Below, piece by piece: positions 19,243 through 26,987 of a DNA stretch of 64,000 nt (positions within the stretch are counted from its first letter, which is position 1; each line of letters opens with the position of its first letter). A program made the position numbers and the translations under genes. A model generated the notes under the pieces. It had not been told where the DNA came from, made no database searches, and worked only from the letters and a program-made list of their open reading frames with translations. The stretch covers positions 186,001 to 250,000 of the forward strand of contig JACKKJ010000003.1 in NCBI GenBank assembly GCA_024236495.1, given 5' to 3'. The DNA comes from Paracoccaceae bacterium (GTDB taxonomy: Bacteria > Pseudomonadota > Alphaproteobacteria > Rhodobacterales > Rhodobacteraceae).

Positions 19243-19822
19243 GTCGTCGCCGGTCCTGCTGCCATCCCGCGACCCTTACAGGTCTGGACCCGTCTTGCAA
19301 AGCGAAGCCTTCGCAACGACGGACGCCGCCCGGAAACCGCGCGGCGCCGCCTGTGGGTAATGGAATGTGGGTGCAGTCGGATGATCGGCGGCGCTCTCCT
19401 TTCCTGTCGGGGCGCGCTCTGCGGCGCGTATCTGTCTTCGCTTGTTTCTTGCCGTTTCGGTGCAGCTTGGGATGGAGGGCGGCTCTCGCGAGGGAGAAAC
19501 GGAGCCGCCCCTTCACCTTCACGCCGTCATCTGCTCTGGCCCGGGGTGGCCGACGACGCGCAAACTGCTGAATTCCAGGTGGGGACACCCATTGTTGCAG
19601 GCGCCTCACCAATCATCTTCAATGGGAATAAGACTTTTTTGTGGCCAAGGTGACTGTATCCACAGGATCACCTCAATTGCCCCTGATTACGCTAACTGTT
19701 GCCGGACGGCGCGGCAATCGGTGCTGCGCGGGGTTGACATTTCGACGCCGCGCCAGGGTCATCCGGGTATTGTGGCGGCATTATGATCATATTGGCCGCA
19801 TGCACGCCTGATTCGGCGCGCG
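19243..19822. other. 580-bp intergenic region without a recognisable gene
   Basis: This is the largest non-coding gap in the window, with lower GC than its surroundings, especially 19600-19700 where a run of six T occurs. Open frames here lack codon bias and homology. I see a 9-bp stem at 19477-19485/19502-19510 (GGGCGGCTC with GAGCCGCCC), an interrupted dyad at 19649-19672 (GGTGACTGT...ACAGGATCACC), and a TTGACA at 19734 without a good -10. It could hold the promoter of the downstream - strand gene or a small RNA; nothing is decisive. Confidence 0.6.
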
Positions 19823-21430
19823 TCAGATCATCATTTCCTTGGTCGCGGACAGCTTCAGCGCGGGGTGATCGCGCTGGATGCGGTCGATATCCCATTGCAG
19901 ACGTGTCAGATAGACGATGTCGCCGTCATGGTCGTGGGCGATGTGGCCCTTGTTGGCGTTGACGAAGGTCTCCACATCCGCCTTGGGCCCCGTGACCCAG
20001 CGGGCCGAGGTGAACTGCGTCGGCTCGAACCGGACGGGCAGCGAATACTCGATCCCGATCCGGCTGGCCAGAACGTCGAACTGGAGTGCGCCGACGACGC
20101 CGACGATGAAGCCGGACCCGATCGCGGGCTTGAAGACCTTGGCCGCGCCTTCCTCGGCGAACTGCATCAGCGCCTTTTCCAGATGCTTGGCCTTCATCGG
20201 ATCGCCGGCGCGGACGTTTTGCAAAAGCTCCGGCGCGAAGGACGGAATGCCGGTGAAGCGCAGCGTTTCCCCCTCGGTCAGTGCATCGCCGATGCGAAGC
20301 TGCCCGTGGTTCGGGATGCCGATGATGTCGCCCGCCCAGGCTTCCTCGGCCAGTTCGCGGTCGGCAGCGAGGAACAGGACCGGGTTGGAAATCGCCATGG
20401 GTTTCTTCGAGCGGACATGGAGAAGCTTCATGCCCCTTTCGAAATGGCCAGAGGCGAGTCGGACAAAGGCCACGCGGTCGCGGTGCTTGGGATCCATGTT
20501 CGCCTGCACCTTGAAGACGAAGCCGGTGACCTTGTCCTCCTCTGGCGCGATCTCGCGTTCCGCGGCCTTCTGCGGTTGCGGTTCGGGGCCGTAGTCGCCG
20601 ATGCCGCGCATCAGTTCCTTGACCCCGAAGGAGTTGATCGCAGATCCGAACCAGATCGGTGTCATGTGCCCTTCAAGGAAGGACTTGCGGTCGAAGGCCG
20701 GCAACAGTTCGCGCGCCATCTCAAGTTCCTCGCGCAGCTTCGCGAGCTGCTCGGCGGGGACATGTTCGGCCAGCTTCGGATCGTCGAGCCCGGTGATGGC
20801 GACCGATTCGGCCACCTTGTTGCGATCGGCGCGGTCCATGATCTCCAGCCGGTCGTGCAAGAGGTCGTAGGCGCCGATGAAATCGCGGCCCATCCCGATC
20901 GGCCAGCTGGCGGGCGCCACGTCGATAGCCAGGTTCTCCTGAATCTCGTCGATGATCTCGAACGTGTCGCGGCTTTCGCGGTCCATCTTGTTGCAGAAGG
21001 TCAGGATCGGAAGGTCACGCAGGCGGCAGACCTCGAACAGCTTGCGGGTCTGGCTTTCCACCCCCTTGGCGCCATCGATGACCATGATCGCCGCGTCCAC
21101 CGCCGTCAGCGTTCGGTAGGTGTCTTCGGAAAAATCGCTGTGGCCCGGCGTGTCGACAAGGTTGAAGCGGAAGCGGTCGAAGTCGAACGACATCGCAGAG
21201 GCGGAAACCGAGATGCCGCGATCCTGTTCCAGCTTCATGAAGTCCGACCGCGTGCGCCGCGCCTCGCCCTTGGCGCGGACCTGGCCCGCCATCTGGATCG
21301 CGCCGCCGAACAGCAGGAACTTTTCGGTCAGCGTCGTCTTGCCCGCGTCGGGGTGCGAGATGATCGCGAAGGTGCGGCGCCGGGCGATTTCGGCGGGAAG
21401 GGCGGGGCGATTGGGGGCGGACTGAAGCAT
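19823..21430 (-). CDS. prfC: peptide chain release factor 3
   Basis: This 535-residue translational GTPase removes RF1/RF2 from the ribosome after peptide release. The G motifs are clear: ISHPDAGKTTLTEK (G1), the switch region with DRGISVSAS, DTPGHSDF (G3) and NKMDRE (G4). Domains II and III follow (VFKVQANMDPKHRDRVAFVR, FEPTQFTSARWV). The start at 21430 gives the family length (E. coli 529). An alternative ATG three codons upstream lies inside the proposed -10. There is no good Shine-Dalgarno, which fits a leaderless mRNA. Confidence 0.93.
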   Translation of the reverse strand: MLQSAPNRPALPAEIARRRTFAIISHPDAGKTTLTEKFLLFGGAIQMAGQVRAKGEARRTRSDFMKLEQDRGISVSASAMSFDFDRFRFNLVDTPGHSDFSEDTYRTLTAVDAAIMVIDGAKGVESQTRKLFEVCRLRDLPILTFCNKMDRESRDTFEIIDEIQENLAIDVAPASWPIGMGRDFIGAYDLLHDRLEIMDRADRNKVAESVAITGLDDPKLAEHVPAEQLAKLREELEMARELLPAFDRKSFLEGHMTPIWFGSAINSFGVKELMRGIGDYGPEPQPQKAAEREIAPEEDKVTGFVFKVQANMDPKHRDRVAFVRLASGHFERGMKLLHVRSKKPMAISNPVLFLAADRELAEEAWAGDIIGIPNHGQLRIGDALTEGETLRFTGIPSFAPELLQNVRAGDPMKAKHLEKALMQFAEEGAAKVFKPAIGSGFIVGVVGALQFDVLASRIGIEYSLPVRFEPTQFTSARWVTGPKADVETFVNANKGHIAHDHDGDIVYLTRLQWDIDRIQRDHPALKLSATKEMMI

Positions 21431-21436
21431 GGGCGG

Positions 21437-21465
21437 CATATAGCGCCGGACTTTGCCGATGGGAA
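21437..21465 (-). promoter_or_regulatory. candidate promoter of prfC, giving a leaderless start
   Basis: On the - strand TTCCCA (21465-21460), a 17-bp spacer and TATATG (21442-21437) end 6 bp before the ATG at 21430. Transcription would then begin at or within a base or two of the start codon. Confidence 0.35.
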
Positions 21466-21521
21466 GATGGCGGCAGCCCGCGCGCCCGGCCAATCTGCGC
21501 GAGGCGCCCGGGCTTGCGGGC

Positions 21522-22109
21522 CTAGCCGATCTTGCGCATCACGTCGCCGCGCCGGATCGTGCCGTCACGGGTCACGCGCCCGTAGATTCCGCGCAACCGG
21601 TTGGCCTTTCCGGGGCCGGTGTTGACGAAGACGCAGGCATCGCGCCCGTAACGGTCGATGAACGACTGGCAGCCGTTGTGCGGCTCTGCGGTCAGGATCA
21701 GTTCGACCGTGCCGATCGCCACCCGGGTGCCGGGGGGCAGGTTTTCGGGGCTCAGGTCCATGTCGATGAAAAGGTTGTCGCCTGCCGCGGCCCAATTCGC
21801 CTCGGGCCCCGCGATCGCCTCGATGCAGCGGGCGCTCATGATGCAGACCTGCACGTCGGGGTGGGGCGCGCCATCCTCGGTCGAAAGCCAGCAGCCCTTC
21901 GCCCAGTGGTCGCCCTCCAGCCCGCCGCGGGCGCTGACATCGACCCGGTCAAGCATGCGCCGCTGGCCCGCGGCCGGGCGAATGACGATCGCGCGCACCT
22001 GCCCTTCGTCGGCGGGGGCCGACAGGATGTAGGGCAGGCTTTCCAGCAGCTCGTCACGGCTGCGGAAGCGGTCGGTGGCGGGGGGGTCTGACTGTCTGGC
22101 CGTATCCAT
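21522..22109 (-). CDS. MOSC domain-containing protein
   Basis: This 195-residue protein has the MOSC (molybdenum cofactor sulfurase C-terminal) fold: GGLEGDHW near residue 62, GDNLFIDMDLSPENLPPG, and the conserved Cys in AEPHNGCQSFIDRYG. Free-standing MOSC proteins bind molybdenum cofactor and act as sulfur carriers or Moco-dependent oxidoreductases such as YiiM-type enzymes. No molybdoenzyme gene lies nearby. The start at 22109 (MDTARQSD) is chosen over an ATG 42 bp upstream because the extra residues look unconserved; this choice is uncertain. Confidence 0.82.
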   Translation of the reverse strand: MDTARQSDPPATDRFRSRDELLESLPYILSAPADEGQVRAIVIRPAAGQRRMLDRVDVSARGGLEGDHWAKGCWLSTEDGAPHPDVQVCIMSARCIEAIAGPEANWAAAGDNLFIDMDLSPENLPPGTRVAIGTVELILTAEPHNGCQSFIDRYGRDACVFVNTGPGKANRLRGIYGRVTRDGTIRRGDVMRKIG

Positions 22110-22188
22110 CCTGGGAACCCTGTGTTTGGGGCGGCATGTTGGCGCCTTCACGCGGGAGGGTCAACGCACGACGTGACCGGGCGAGGGG

Positions 22189-23121
22189 TCAGCCGCCCTG
22201 CACGGCGGCATGGGGGCTTTGTTCCAGCCCCGGAAAGCGTGCGCGCAGGTCGTCGGCGATTTCGGCGGGCAGGCGCGTCAGGATGTCGGCGCCGACGCGC
22301 AGGCTTTCGACGGGGATGCCCTCGGCATAGATGATCTCGTGCTGGTCGAAGACAAGGCTGTAATAGTCGATCCATGCCGCAGGTCTTCGGGTGATGCGGT
22401 CGCCGTCGACCAGGTGGCGCGCCTCGATCAGGGCCGCGGGCGGACCGCCGCTGCGCGCATAAAGAAAGAGGCGGTGATGTGGACTGACAGCCAGGTCGCC
22501 CGGATTGCCCATGGTTCCCGCCGTGACCACCACCGGTGCAAAATTGCCGTCGGCCCGCAGGGTCACCTTGCCGACCCAGCGCAAGGGTTGTGCACCGCGG
22601 TCGCGGGTCAGGATCGCATCGCCCGGACCCAGCCGTTCCACCGGGACAGGCGCCGCGCCGGGCAGGGCGATCATCGTTCCCGCGGCGAAGGCCATGCAGA
22701 TCGTGTCGGCGATCCTGAGGCCGGGCGGCGGCGTGTCGGCGGCGATGAACGTGAAATCGGCACCCGCCGCGATCGGCGATAGCGGAATGATGAAATCGCC
22801 CCCTGACGCGACGTGGCGGATCAGCAAAAGCTCCAGCCGGTCGCCGCCGTCGCGCAAGAATGTCAGCAGGGACAGGAACTCGAACGCGTCCCCCGGGGCG
22901 CCGATGTCGGTCCCTTCGCCGGCAAGCTGGGGGGCCGTGGGATCGGCCGAGATACGCAAGGCAAGCCGTCGTGGCCCGGCGCCTTTCCGCAGCCGGTAGA
23001 TATCGCCGGGCACGCAGGCCGCGCCGTCGCCGACCGGATCGCCCGGCTGGACGCCCGATGCGACGCGGAAGTCGGCTGCGGGATATGCGTCTGCGCCTTG
23101 CGCGGGGGGATCGTGGGGCAT
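22189..23121 (-). CDS. Hint (Hedgehog/intein) domain protein
   Basis: This 310-residue protein has an N-terminal region (1-140) with a VxxGDxxRL-like opening, typical of Rhodobacteraceae Hint_2 proteins. A Hint domain follows from about residue 142: FAAGTMIALPGAAPVPVERL, GPGDAILTRDRG, LRWVGKVTL, and the late VSPHHRLFLYAR histidine block. In Hint domains the first residue is usually Cys (C-F-x-x-G-T) and does autoprocessing. Here that position is Ala144 and the nearest Cys is C142, so splicing or cleavage is doubtful. Members of this group are often large surface proteins; this one is small with no visible signal peptide. Confidence 0.8.
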   Translation of the reverse strand: MPHDPPAQGADAYPAADFRVASGVQPGDPVGDGAACVPGDIYRLRKGAGPRRLALRISADPTAPQLAGEGTDIGAPGDAFEFLSLLTFLRDGGDRLELLLIRHVASGGDFIIPLSPIAAGADFTFIAADTPPPGLRIADTICMAFAAGTMIALPGAAPVPVERLGPGDAILTRDRGAQPLRWVGKVTLRADGNFAPVVVTAGTMGNPGDLAVSPHHRLFLYARSGGPPAALIEARHLVDGDRITRRPAAWIDYYSLVFDQHEIIYAEGIPVESLRVGADILTRLPAEIADDLRARFPGLEQSPHAAVQGG

Positions 23122-23265
23122 CGGTCCTGATCTGGTGACGGCGGCGGCCCTTGGTCTAGCGCGCCCCGGCGGTCTCTGGCAACAGCGGCGCGCGGCCCCC
23201 GGGGGGTGCTGGCCCTTGCGGGATCTTGCGCTATGCTCCGCCCGCAACGGAACGGAGGAAACAGC

Positions 23266-24045
23266 ATGGATCTTGGGATTCGCGGCAAGCGGGCGCTGGT
23301 CTGCGCCTCGTCGAAGGGGCTTGGCAGGGGCTGCGCCGAGGCGCTGGCGGCGGCGGGCGTCGATCTGGTGATGAACGCGCGCGGGGGCGAGGCGCTGGAG
23401 GCGGCGGCCGAAGCGATCCGTGCCCGCCACGGGGTCGCCGTCACCACCGTCGCGGTCGATGTCGCGACCGAGGCCGGACAACGCGCACTTCTGGACGCCG
23501 CGGGGTCGGTGGACATCCTTGTCAACAACGCCGGCGGACCGCCCCCGGGCCATTGGAGCGACTGGACGCGCGAGGATTTCCTGCGCGCCCTTGACGCCAA
23601 CATGCTGGCGCCCATCGCCTTGATGAAGGCGCTTCTGCCGGGGATGATCGACAGGGAATGGGGACGTGTCGTCAACATCACGTCGCAGGCGGTCAAGGCG
23701 CCGATCGCGGTGCTGGGTCTTTCGAACAGCGCGCGCGCGGGACTGACCGGCTATGTCGCGGGCACCTCGCGCCAGGTCGCGCGTCATGGCGTGACGATCA
23801 ACAACATGCTGCCTGGCATCCATGCGACCGACCGCGCCACTGCGCTTGACCGCGGCGTGATGACCGCCGAGGGCATCTCGATGGAAGAGGCGCAGGCGCG
23901 CCGCTTTGCCACCATCCCCGTCGGCCGCTACGGCACGACCGAGGAGTTCGGCGCGATGTGCGCCTTTCTCTGTTCGGTTCACGCGGGCTTCATCGTCGGC
24001 CAGAACATCCTGCTGGACGGCGGCGCGATCAACGCGACGCTGTGA
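23266..24045 (+). CDS. SDR family oxidoreductase
   Basis: This 259-residue NAD(P)-dependent short-chain dehydrogenase/reductase has a Rossmann nucleotide site at residues 9-20 (ALVCASSKGLGRG, a variant of TGxxxGxG). It also has NNAGG (the NNAG motif), the Ser of NITSQAV and a C-terminal LLDGG. The usual catalytic YxxxK is not obvious: after the Ser comes LGLSNSARAGLTGY, so the Tyr/Lys pair seems replaced, as in the 3-oxoacyl-ACP-reductase-like SDRs that carry NSxR here. The substrate is unknown. A GGAGGAA ribosome site precedes the ATG. It overlaps the phosphatase gene by GTGA. Confidence 0.88.
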   Translation: MDLGIRGKRALVCASSKGLGRGCAEALAAAGVDLVMNARGGEALEAAAEAIRARHGVAVTTVAVDVATEAGQRALLDAAGSVDILVNNAGGPPPGHWSDWTREDFLRALDANMLAPIALMKALLPGMIDREWGRVVNITSQAVKAPIAVLGLSNSARAGLTGYVAGTSRQVARHGVTINNMLPGIHATDRATALDRGVMTAEGISMEEAQARRFATIPVGRYGTTEEFGAMCAFLCSVHAGFIVGQNILLDGGAINATL

Positions 24046-24632
24046 CCGGCGTCCTGCGCTACCTGACCCACCCGGAGGTCGCGATCGACCCCGCGGTGCC
24101 GGTGCCGGACTGGGGGCTGAGCGACCGGGGCAGGGCGCGCGTCCTCGCGCTGGCGGCGCGGGGATGGCCCGCGGGCACGGGCCGCATCGCGTCCTCGGCG
24201 GAACGCAAGGCCGCCGAGACGGCCGGCATTCTGGCCGCCGCGCTTGGCCTGCCTGTCGAACGCCGCCCCGCGCAAGGCGAGATCGACCGCAGCGCGACCG
24301 GCTATGTCCCCCACGAACGGCACGAGGCGCTGGCCGACCGGTTCTTCGCCGACCCCGACCAAAGCGCCGAGGGCTGGGAAACCGCGCGCGCGGCGGGCGC
24401 GCGGGTGCTTGCCGATCTGGAGGCGCTTCTGGCACGTCACGGCGCGGGCCGGGGCGCGGGCGATCTGCTGGTCGTCGGGCATGGCGGTGTCGGGACGCTG
24501 CTATACTGCCATTTCGCCGGTCTTCCGCCCGCGCGCCGGCACGATCAGCCCGCTGGCGGCGGCTGTGTCTTTGCCCTCGACCTGGCGACCCGGCGGCCGA
24601 GTCACGGCTGGCGGCGGGCCGAAGACCTTTAG
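24042..24632 (+). CDS. histidine phosphatase superfamily protein with atypical first motif
   Basis: This 196-residue protein starts at a GTG overlapping the SDR stop. The branch-1 histidine phosphatase framework is visible: WGLSDRGRARV, SSAERKAAETA (the second Arg) and the late catalytic His in VVGHGGVGTLL. The opening RHG motif, which supplies the phosphorylated His, reads T-H-P (RYLTHPEV), so the His is kept but the Arg and Gly are changed. Activity on phosphate esters is therefore uncertain. It is probably cotranscribed with the SDR gene. Confidence 0.8.
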   Translation: MTGVLRYLTHPEVAIDPAVPVPDWGLSDRGRARVLALAARGWPAGTGRIASSAERKAAETAGILAAALGLPVERRPAQGEIDRSATGYVPHERHEALADRFFADPDQSAEGWETARAAGARVLADLEALLARHGAGRGAGDLLVVGHGGVGTLLYCHFAGLPPARRHDQPAGGGCVFALDLATRRPSHGWRRAEDL

Positions 24633-24644
24633 CCCCGGCGCGCC

Positions 24645-24673
24645 TTGCGGCGCGACGCGGTGCCTGCTATGCC
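24645..24673 (+). promoter_or_regulatory. candidate promoter of the ABC ATPase gene
   Basis: TTGCGG at 24645-24650, a 17-bp spacer and TATGCC at 24668-24673 lie upstream of the GTG at 24720. The spacing is ideal and the sequence match moderate. Confidence 0.42.
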
Positions 24674-24678
24674 CCGAA

Positions 24679-24701
24679 AGCCCGAGTGTTTTCATCGGGC
24701 T
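24679..24701 (+). promoter_or_regulatory. hairpin in the 5' leader of the ABC ATPase gene
   Basis: AGCCCGA (24679-24685) pairs with TCGGGCT (24695-24701) around a T-rich loop, just after the proposed -10 and before the ribosome site. It may affect translation or mark the transcription start region. Confidence 0.4.
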
Positions 24702-24719
24702 CAGGGTCCAGGGGGGTTC

Positions 24720-25805
24720 GTGACCACGCCGCCGCCAAGACTTGAGGTCCAGAACCTGACGCGCGTCTACGATGGCAAGACCGTCGTGGACGATGTGTCG
24801 CTGACCATCGGCGCGGGGCAGGTGACCTGCCTTCTCGGTCCGTCGGGCTGCGGCAAGTCCACCACGCTCAGGATGATCGCGGGCGTCGACATGCAAGACA
24901 GCGGCCGCATCCTGGTCGATGGCAACCTCGTCTGCGACACGGTCTTCCGCATCCCGCCCGAACGGCGCTCGATCGGGCTGATGTTCCAGGATTTCGCGCT
25001 TTTCCCGCATCTCAGCGTCGCCGAGAACATCGCCTTCGGGCTGGCGCGATCCGACCCCGCGCGTCTTGGCCGGGCCGAGGAACTGCTGGAACGGGTCGCG
25101 CTGAGGGGCTTTGGGCCGAAATATCCCCACGAGCTTTCGGGGGGCGAACAGCAGCGCGTGGCGCTGGCCCGCGCGCTTGCGCCGCGCCCGCGCATCCTTT
25201 TGATGGATGAACCCTTCTCCGGTCTGGACGAACGGCTGCGCGACGGGATCCGCGACGACACGCTGGCGCTTCTGAAGGAAGAGGGGACGGCGGTACTTCT
25301 GGTCACGCACGAGCCGCACGAGGCGATGCGCATGGCCGACGAGATCGCCCTGATGCGTGCGGGCCGGATCGTGCAGCGCGGCGCGCCCTACAACCTTTAC
25401 AACGCCCCGGTGGACCGGGCGGCGGCGGCCTTCTTTTCCGACGTCAACATCCTTGACGGCCGGGTTCAGGGCGCGCTGACCCAGACCCCGTTCGGGGAAT
25501 TCCTGACCCCCGGGCTTGCCGACGGCACCGAGGTGGAGATCGTCATCCGCCCGCAGCACCTGAAGATCGACTTCGACCGCGCGGGCAAGGGGCCGTTGCC
25601 GACAGCCGCCGACGGAACGGCGGCGCGGGCCGAGGTGGCGCGCGCCCGCTTCATGGGGCGCGAAAGCCTGGTGGAATTCCGGCTTTGCCACAGCGGCCAG
25701 ATATTGAAGGCGACGGTCCCGGCGGTGTTCCTGCCCAGGCCCGGAACGCCGATGTGGCTGATGCTGCGCCGCGACCGCTGCTTCGTGTTCCCGAAAGTCG
25801 CGTGA
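24720..25805 (+). CDS. ABC transporter ATP-binding protein, ferric iron/polyamine-importer type
   Basis: This 361-residue nucleotide-binding subunit has Walker A GPSGCGKST (residues 40-48), the Q-loop in GLMFQDFALFPHLSV, the signature LSGGEQQRVALARAL, Walker B RILLMDEPFSGLD and the H-loop LLVTHEPHEA. A C-terminal TOBE-like beta region (from about residue 240) is followed by VIRPQHLKI. The closest recognisable type is FbpC/PotA. No permease or binding-protein gene is adjacent, so its partners must be elsewhere. The GTG start follows a GGGGGG ribosome site. Confidence 0.88.
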   Translation: MTTPPPRLEVQNLTRVYDGKTVVDDVSLTIGAGQVTCLLGPSGCGKSTTLRMIAGVDMQDSGRILVDGNLVCDTVFRIPPERRSIGLMFQDFALFPHLSVAENIAFGLARSDPARLGRAEELLERVALRGFGPKYPHELSGGEQQRVALARALAPRPRILLMDEPFSGLDERLRDGIRDDTLALLKEEGTAVLLVTHEPHEAMRMADEIALMRAGRIVQRGAPYNLYNAPVDRAAAAFFSDVNILDGRVQGALTQTPFGEFLTPGLADGTEVEIVIRPQHLKIDFDRAGKGPLPTAADGTAARAEVARARFMGRESLVEFRLCHSGQILKATVPAVFLPRPGTPMWLMLRRDRCFVFPKVA

Positions 25806-25827
25806 TCCTCGTGCCCGCGGGGCCCCG

Positions 25828-26502
25828 TCAGGGGCGGGCCTGCCGCGCCAGGTAATCCTCGACCGTGCGGCCCGGTTCGGGCAGGAAGGCGCCGCCATCC
25901 GGCGTCAGGCCCTGGATCATGTCGACGCGAAAGATGCGGAAGTCGCCGCGCAGCTCGCACCAGGCCAGGAGCGTCCAGACCTTTCCCCAGAACTCCAGCT
26001 GCAGCGGGCGGACCCGGCGCTGGCTGTCTTCCCCCGCCTCGTCGCGGTAGGCCAGGGCAAGCGTCAGATGTTCGCGGATCGCGCGGCGGATCAGCCCCAG
26101 ATGCGGCGCGGCGCGGGCGGCCTCGGCCGAGGAAAAGACGAAGCTGTCGCTGCCCGCCTCGGCCAGGATCGTCGGCGCGACGGCGGCGATCTTGGCGCGC
26201 AGGCTGACCGCCGCGCGCGCCGCCGTCTGGTCCGCGCCCGAGGCAACAAGGCCAAGGCCCAGCCGCAGCGCCTCGAACTCGTCGCGCGAAAGCGCAACGG
26301 GGGGCAGCGCGACCGGGTCTCGCAGCATGTAGCCGATGCCGCGCTCGCCCTCGATCGGGACGCCGTTGGCCTGCAGTCGCGCCATGTCGCGCCATGTCGT
26401 GCGCACCGATACGCCGGTGGCCTTGGCAAGGTCGGCGGCGCGGTGCAGCTTGCCGTCGCGCAGGATGCGGATCAGGTCGATGAAGCGGTCCGAACGGGGC
26501 AT
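25828..26502 (-). CDS. HTH/WYL-domain transcriptional regulator (YafY type)
   Basis: This 224-residue regulator has an N-terminal winged helix-turn-helix (residues 1-58: RFIDLIRILRDGKLHRAADL, VSVRTTWRDMARLQANGVPI). A linker and a WYL-type ligand-binding domain follow, with REHLTLALAYRD, RVRPLQLEFWGKVWTLLAWCELR and FRIFRVDMI. It converges on the ABC ATPase gene and is divergent from tatA. Such regulators often sense nucleotides or control nearby genes. A candidate palindrome lies in the shared upstream region (26584-26597). Confidence 0.88.
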   Translation of the reverse strand: MPRSDRFIDLIRILRDGKLHRAADLAKATGVSVRTTWRDMARLQANGVPIEGERGIGYMLRDPVALPPVALSRDEFEALRLGLGLVASGADQTAARAAVSLRAKIAAVAPTILAEAGSDSFVFSSAEAARAAPHLGLIRRAIREHLTLALAYRDEAGEDSQRRVRPLQLEFWGKVWTLLAWCELRGDFRIFRVDMIQGLTPDGGAFLPEPGRTVEDYLARQARP

Positions 26503-26583
26503 GGCGGGGCGGGCAGGGTCGCGGCGGTGGCGGGATCTTCGCCCCCTTGTGCCCGAACGGAGGACCGAAAGGCAAGACTTACC

Positions 26584-26597
26584 GACAGAATCCTGTC
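26584..26597. promoter_or_regulatory. inverted repeat in the WYL regulator-tatA divergent region
   Basis: GACAG-AATC-CTGTC is a perfect 5-bp inverted repeat, 82 bp upstream of the WYL regulator and 131 bp upstream of tatA. It could be an autoregulatory operator, but no factor can be assigned from sequence. Confidence 0.3.
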
Positions 26598-26727
26598 AGT
26601 TGCGGTCTGCCGCGCCCCCTTCCGGCGATGGCGCGAGGCGCGGTTTCGGTCTTTGATGATCGCAGGAACGCCGGCAACCGCCGGCATGGACCCGCCCGGC
26701 AGGGCGGCCCTTTCGGAGGAACAAGAC

Positions 26728-26934
26728 ATGCAGATGGGTCCCTGGCAGCTAATCATCATTGCGATCGTGGTGCTGGTGCTTTTCGGGCGCGGCAAGATCA
26801 GCTCGCTCATGGGCGAGGTCGGCAAGGGCATCACCGCCTTCAAGAAGGGCGTGAAGGACAGCACGGCCGAACTGGAGAAGGAAGCCTCCGACACGGCCAA
26901 GGACGTGACGCCGGAAGAGAAAGACAAGGCCTGA
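26728..26934 (+). CDS. tatA: Sec-independent protein translocase TatA
   Basis: This 68-residue pore-forming Tat subunit has an N-terminal transmembrane helix (WQLIIIAIVVLVLFGRGKI) with the conserved FG hinge. An amphipathic helix (SSLMGEVGKGITAFKKGVKD) and an acidic/basic soluble tail follow. It is the first gene of tatABC. The GGAGGA ribosome site fixes the ATG at 26728. It acts in the inner membrane to export folded proteins with twin-arginine signals. Confidence 0.95.
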   Translation: MQMGPWQLIIIAIVVLVLFGRGKISSLMGEVGKGITAFKKGVKDSTAELEKEASDTAKDVTPEEKDKA

Positions 26935-26987
26935 GGCCACCCCGACAGGATTTCGGGCTGACGTTTTCTGGCTGACGGAGCGCGCAT

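Noticed and set aside
19734..19739. TTGACA as a promoter -35 in the gap upstream of prfC's 3' end
   Set aside because: No acceptable -10 occurs 15-19 bp downstream and no + strand gene follows.
19442..19786. 114-codon + strand open frame in the large intergenic gap
   Set aside because: It lacks the third-position GC bias of real genes here, has no ribosome site and shows no recognisable motif.
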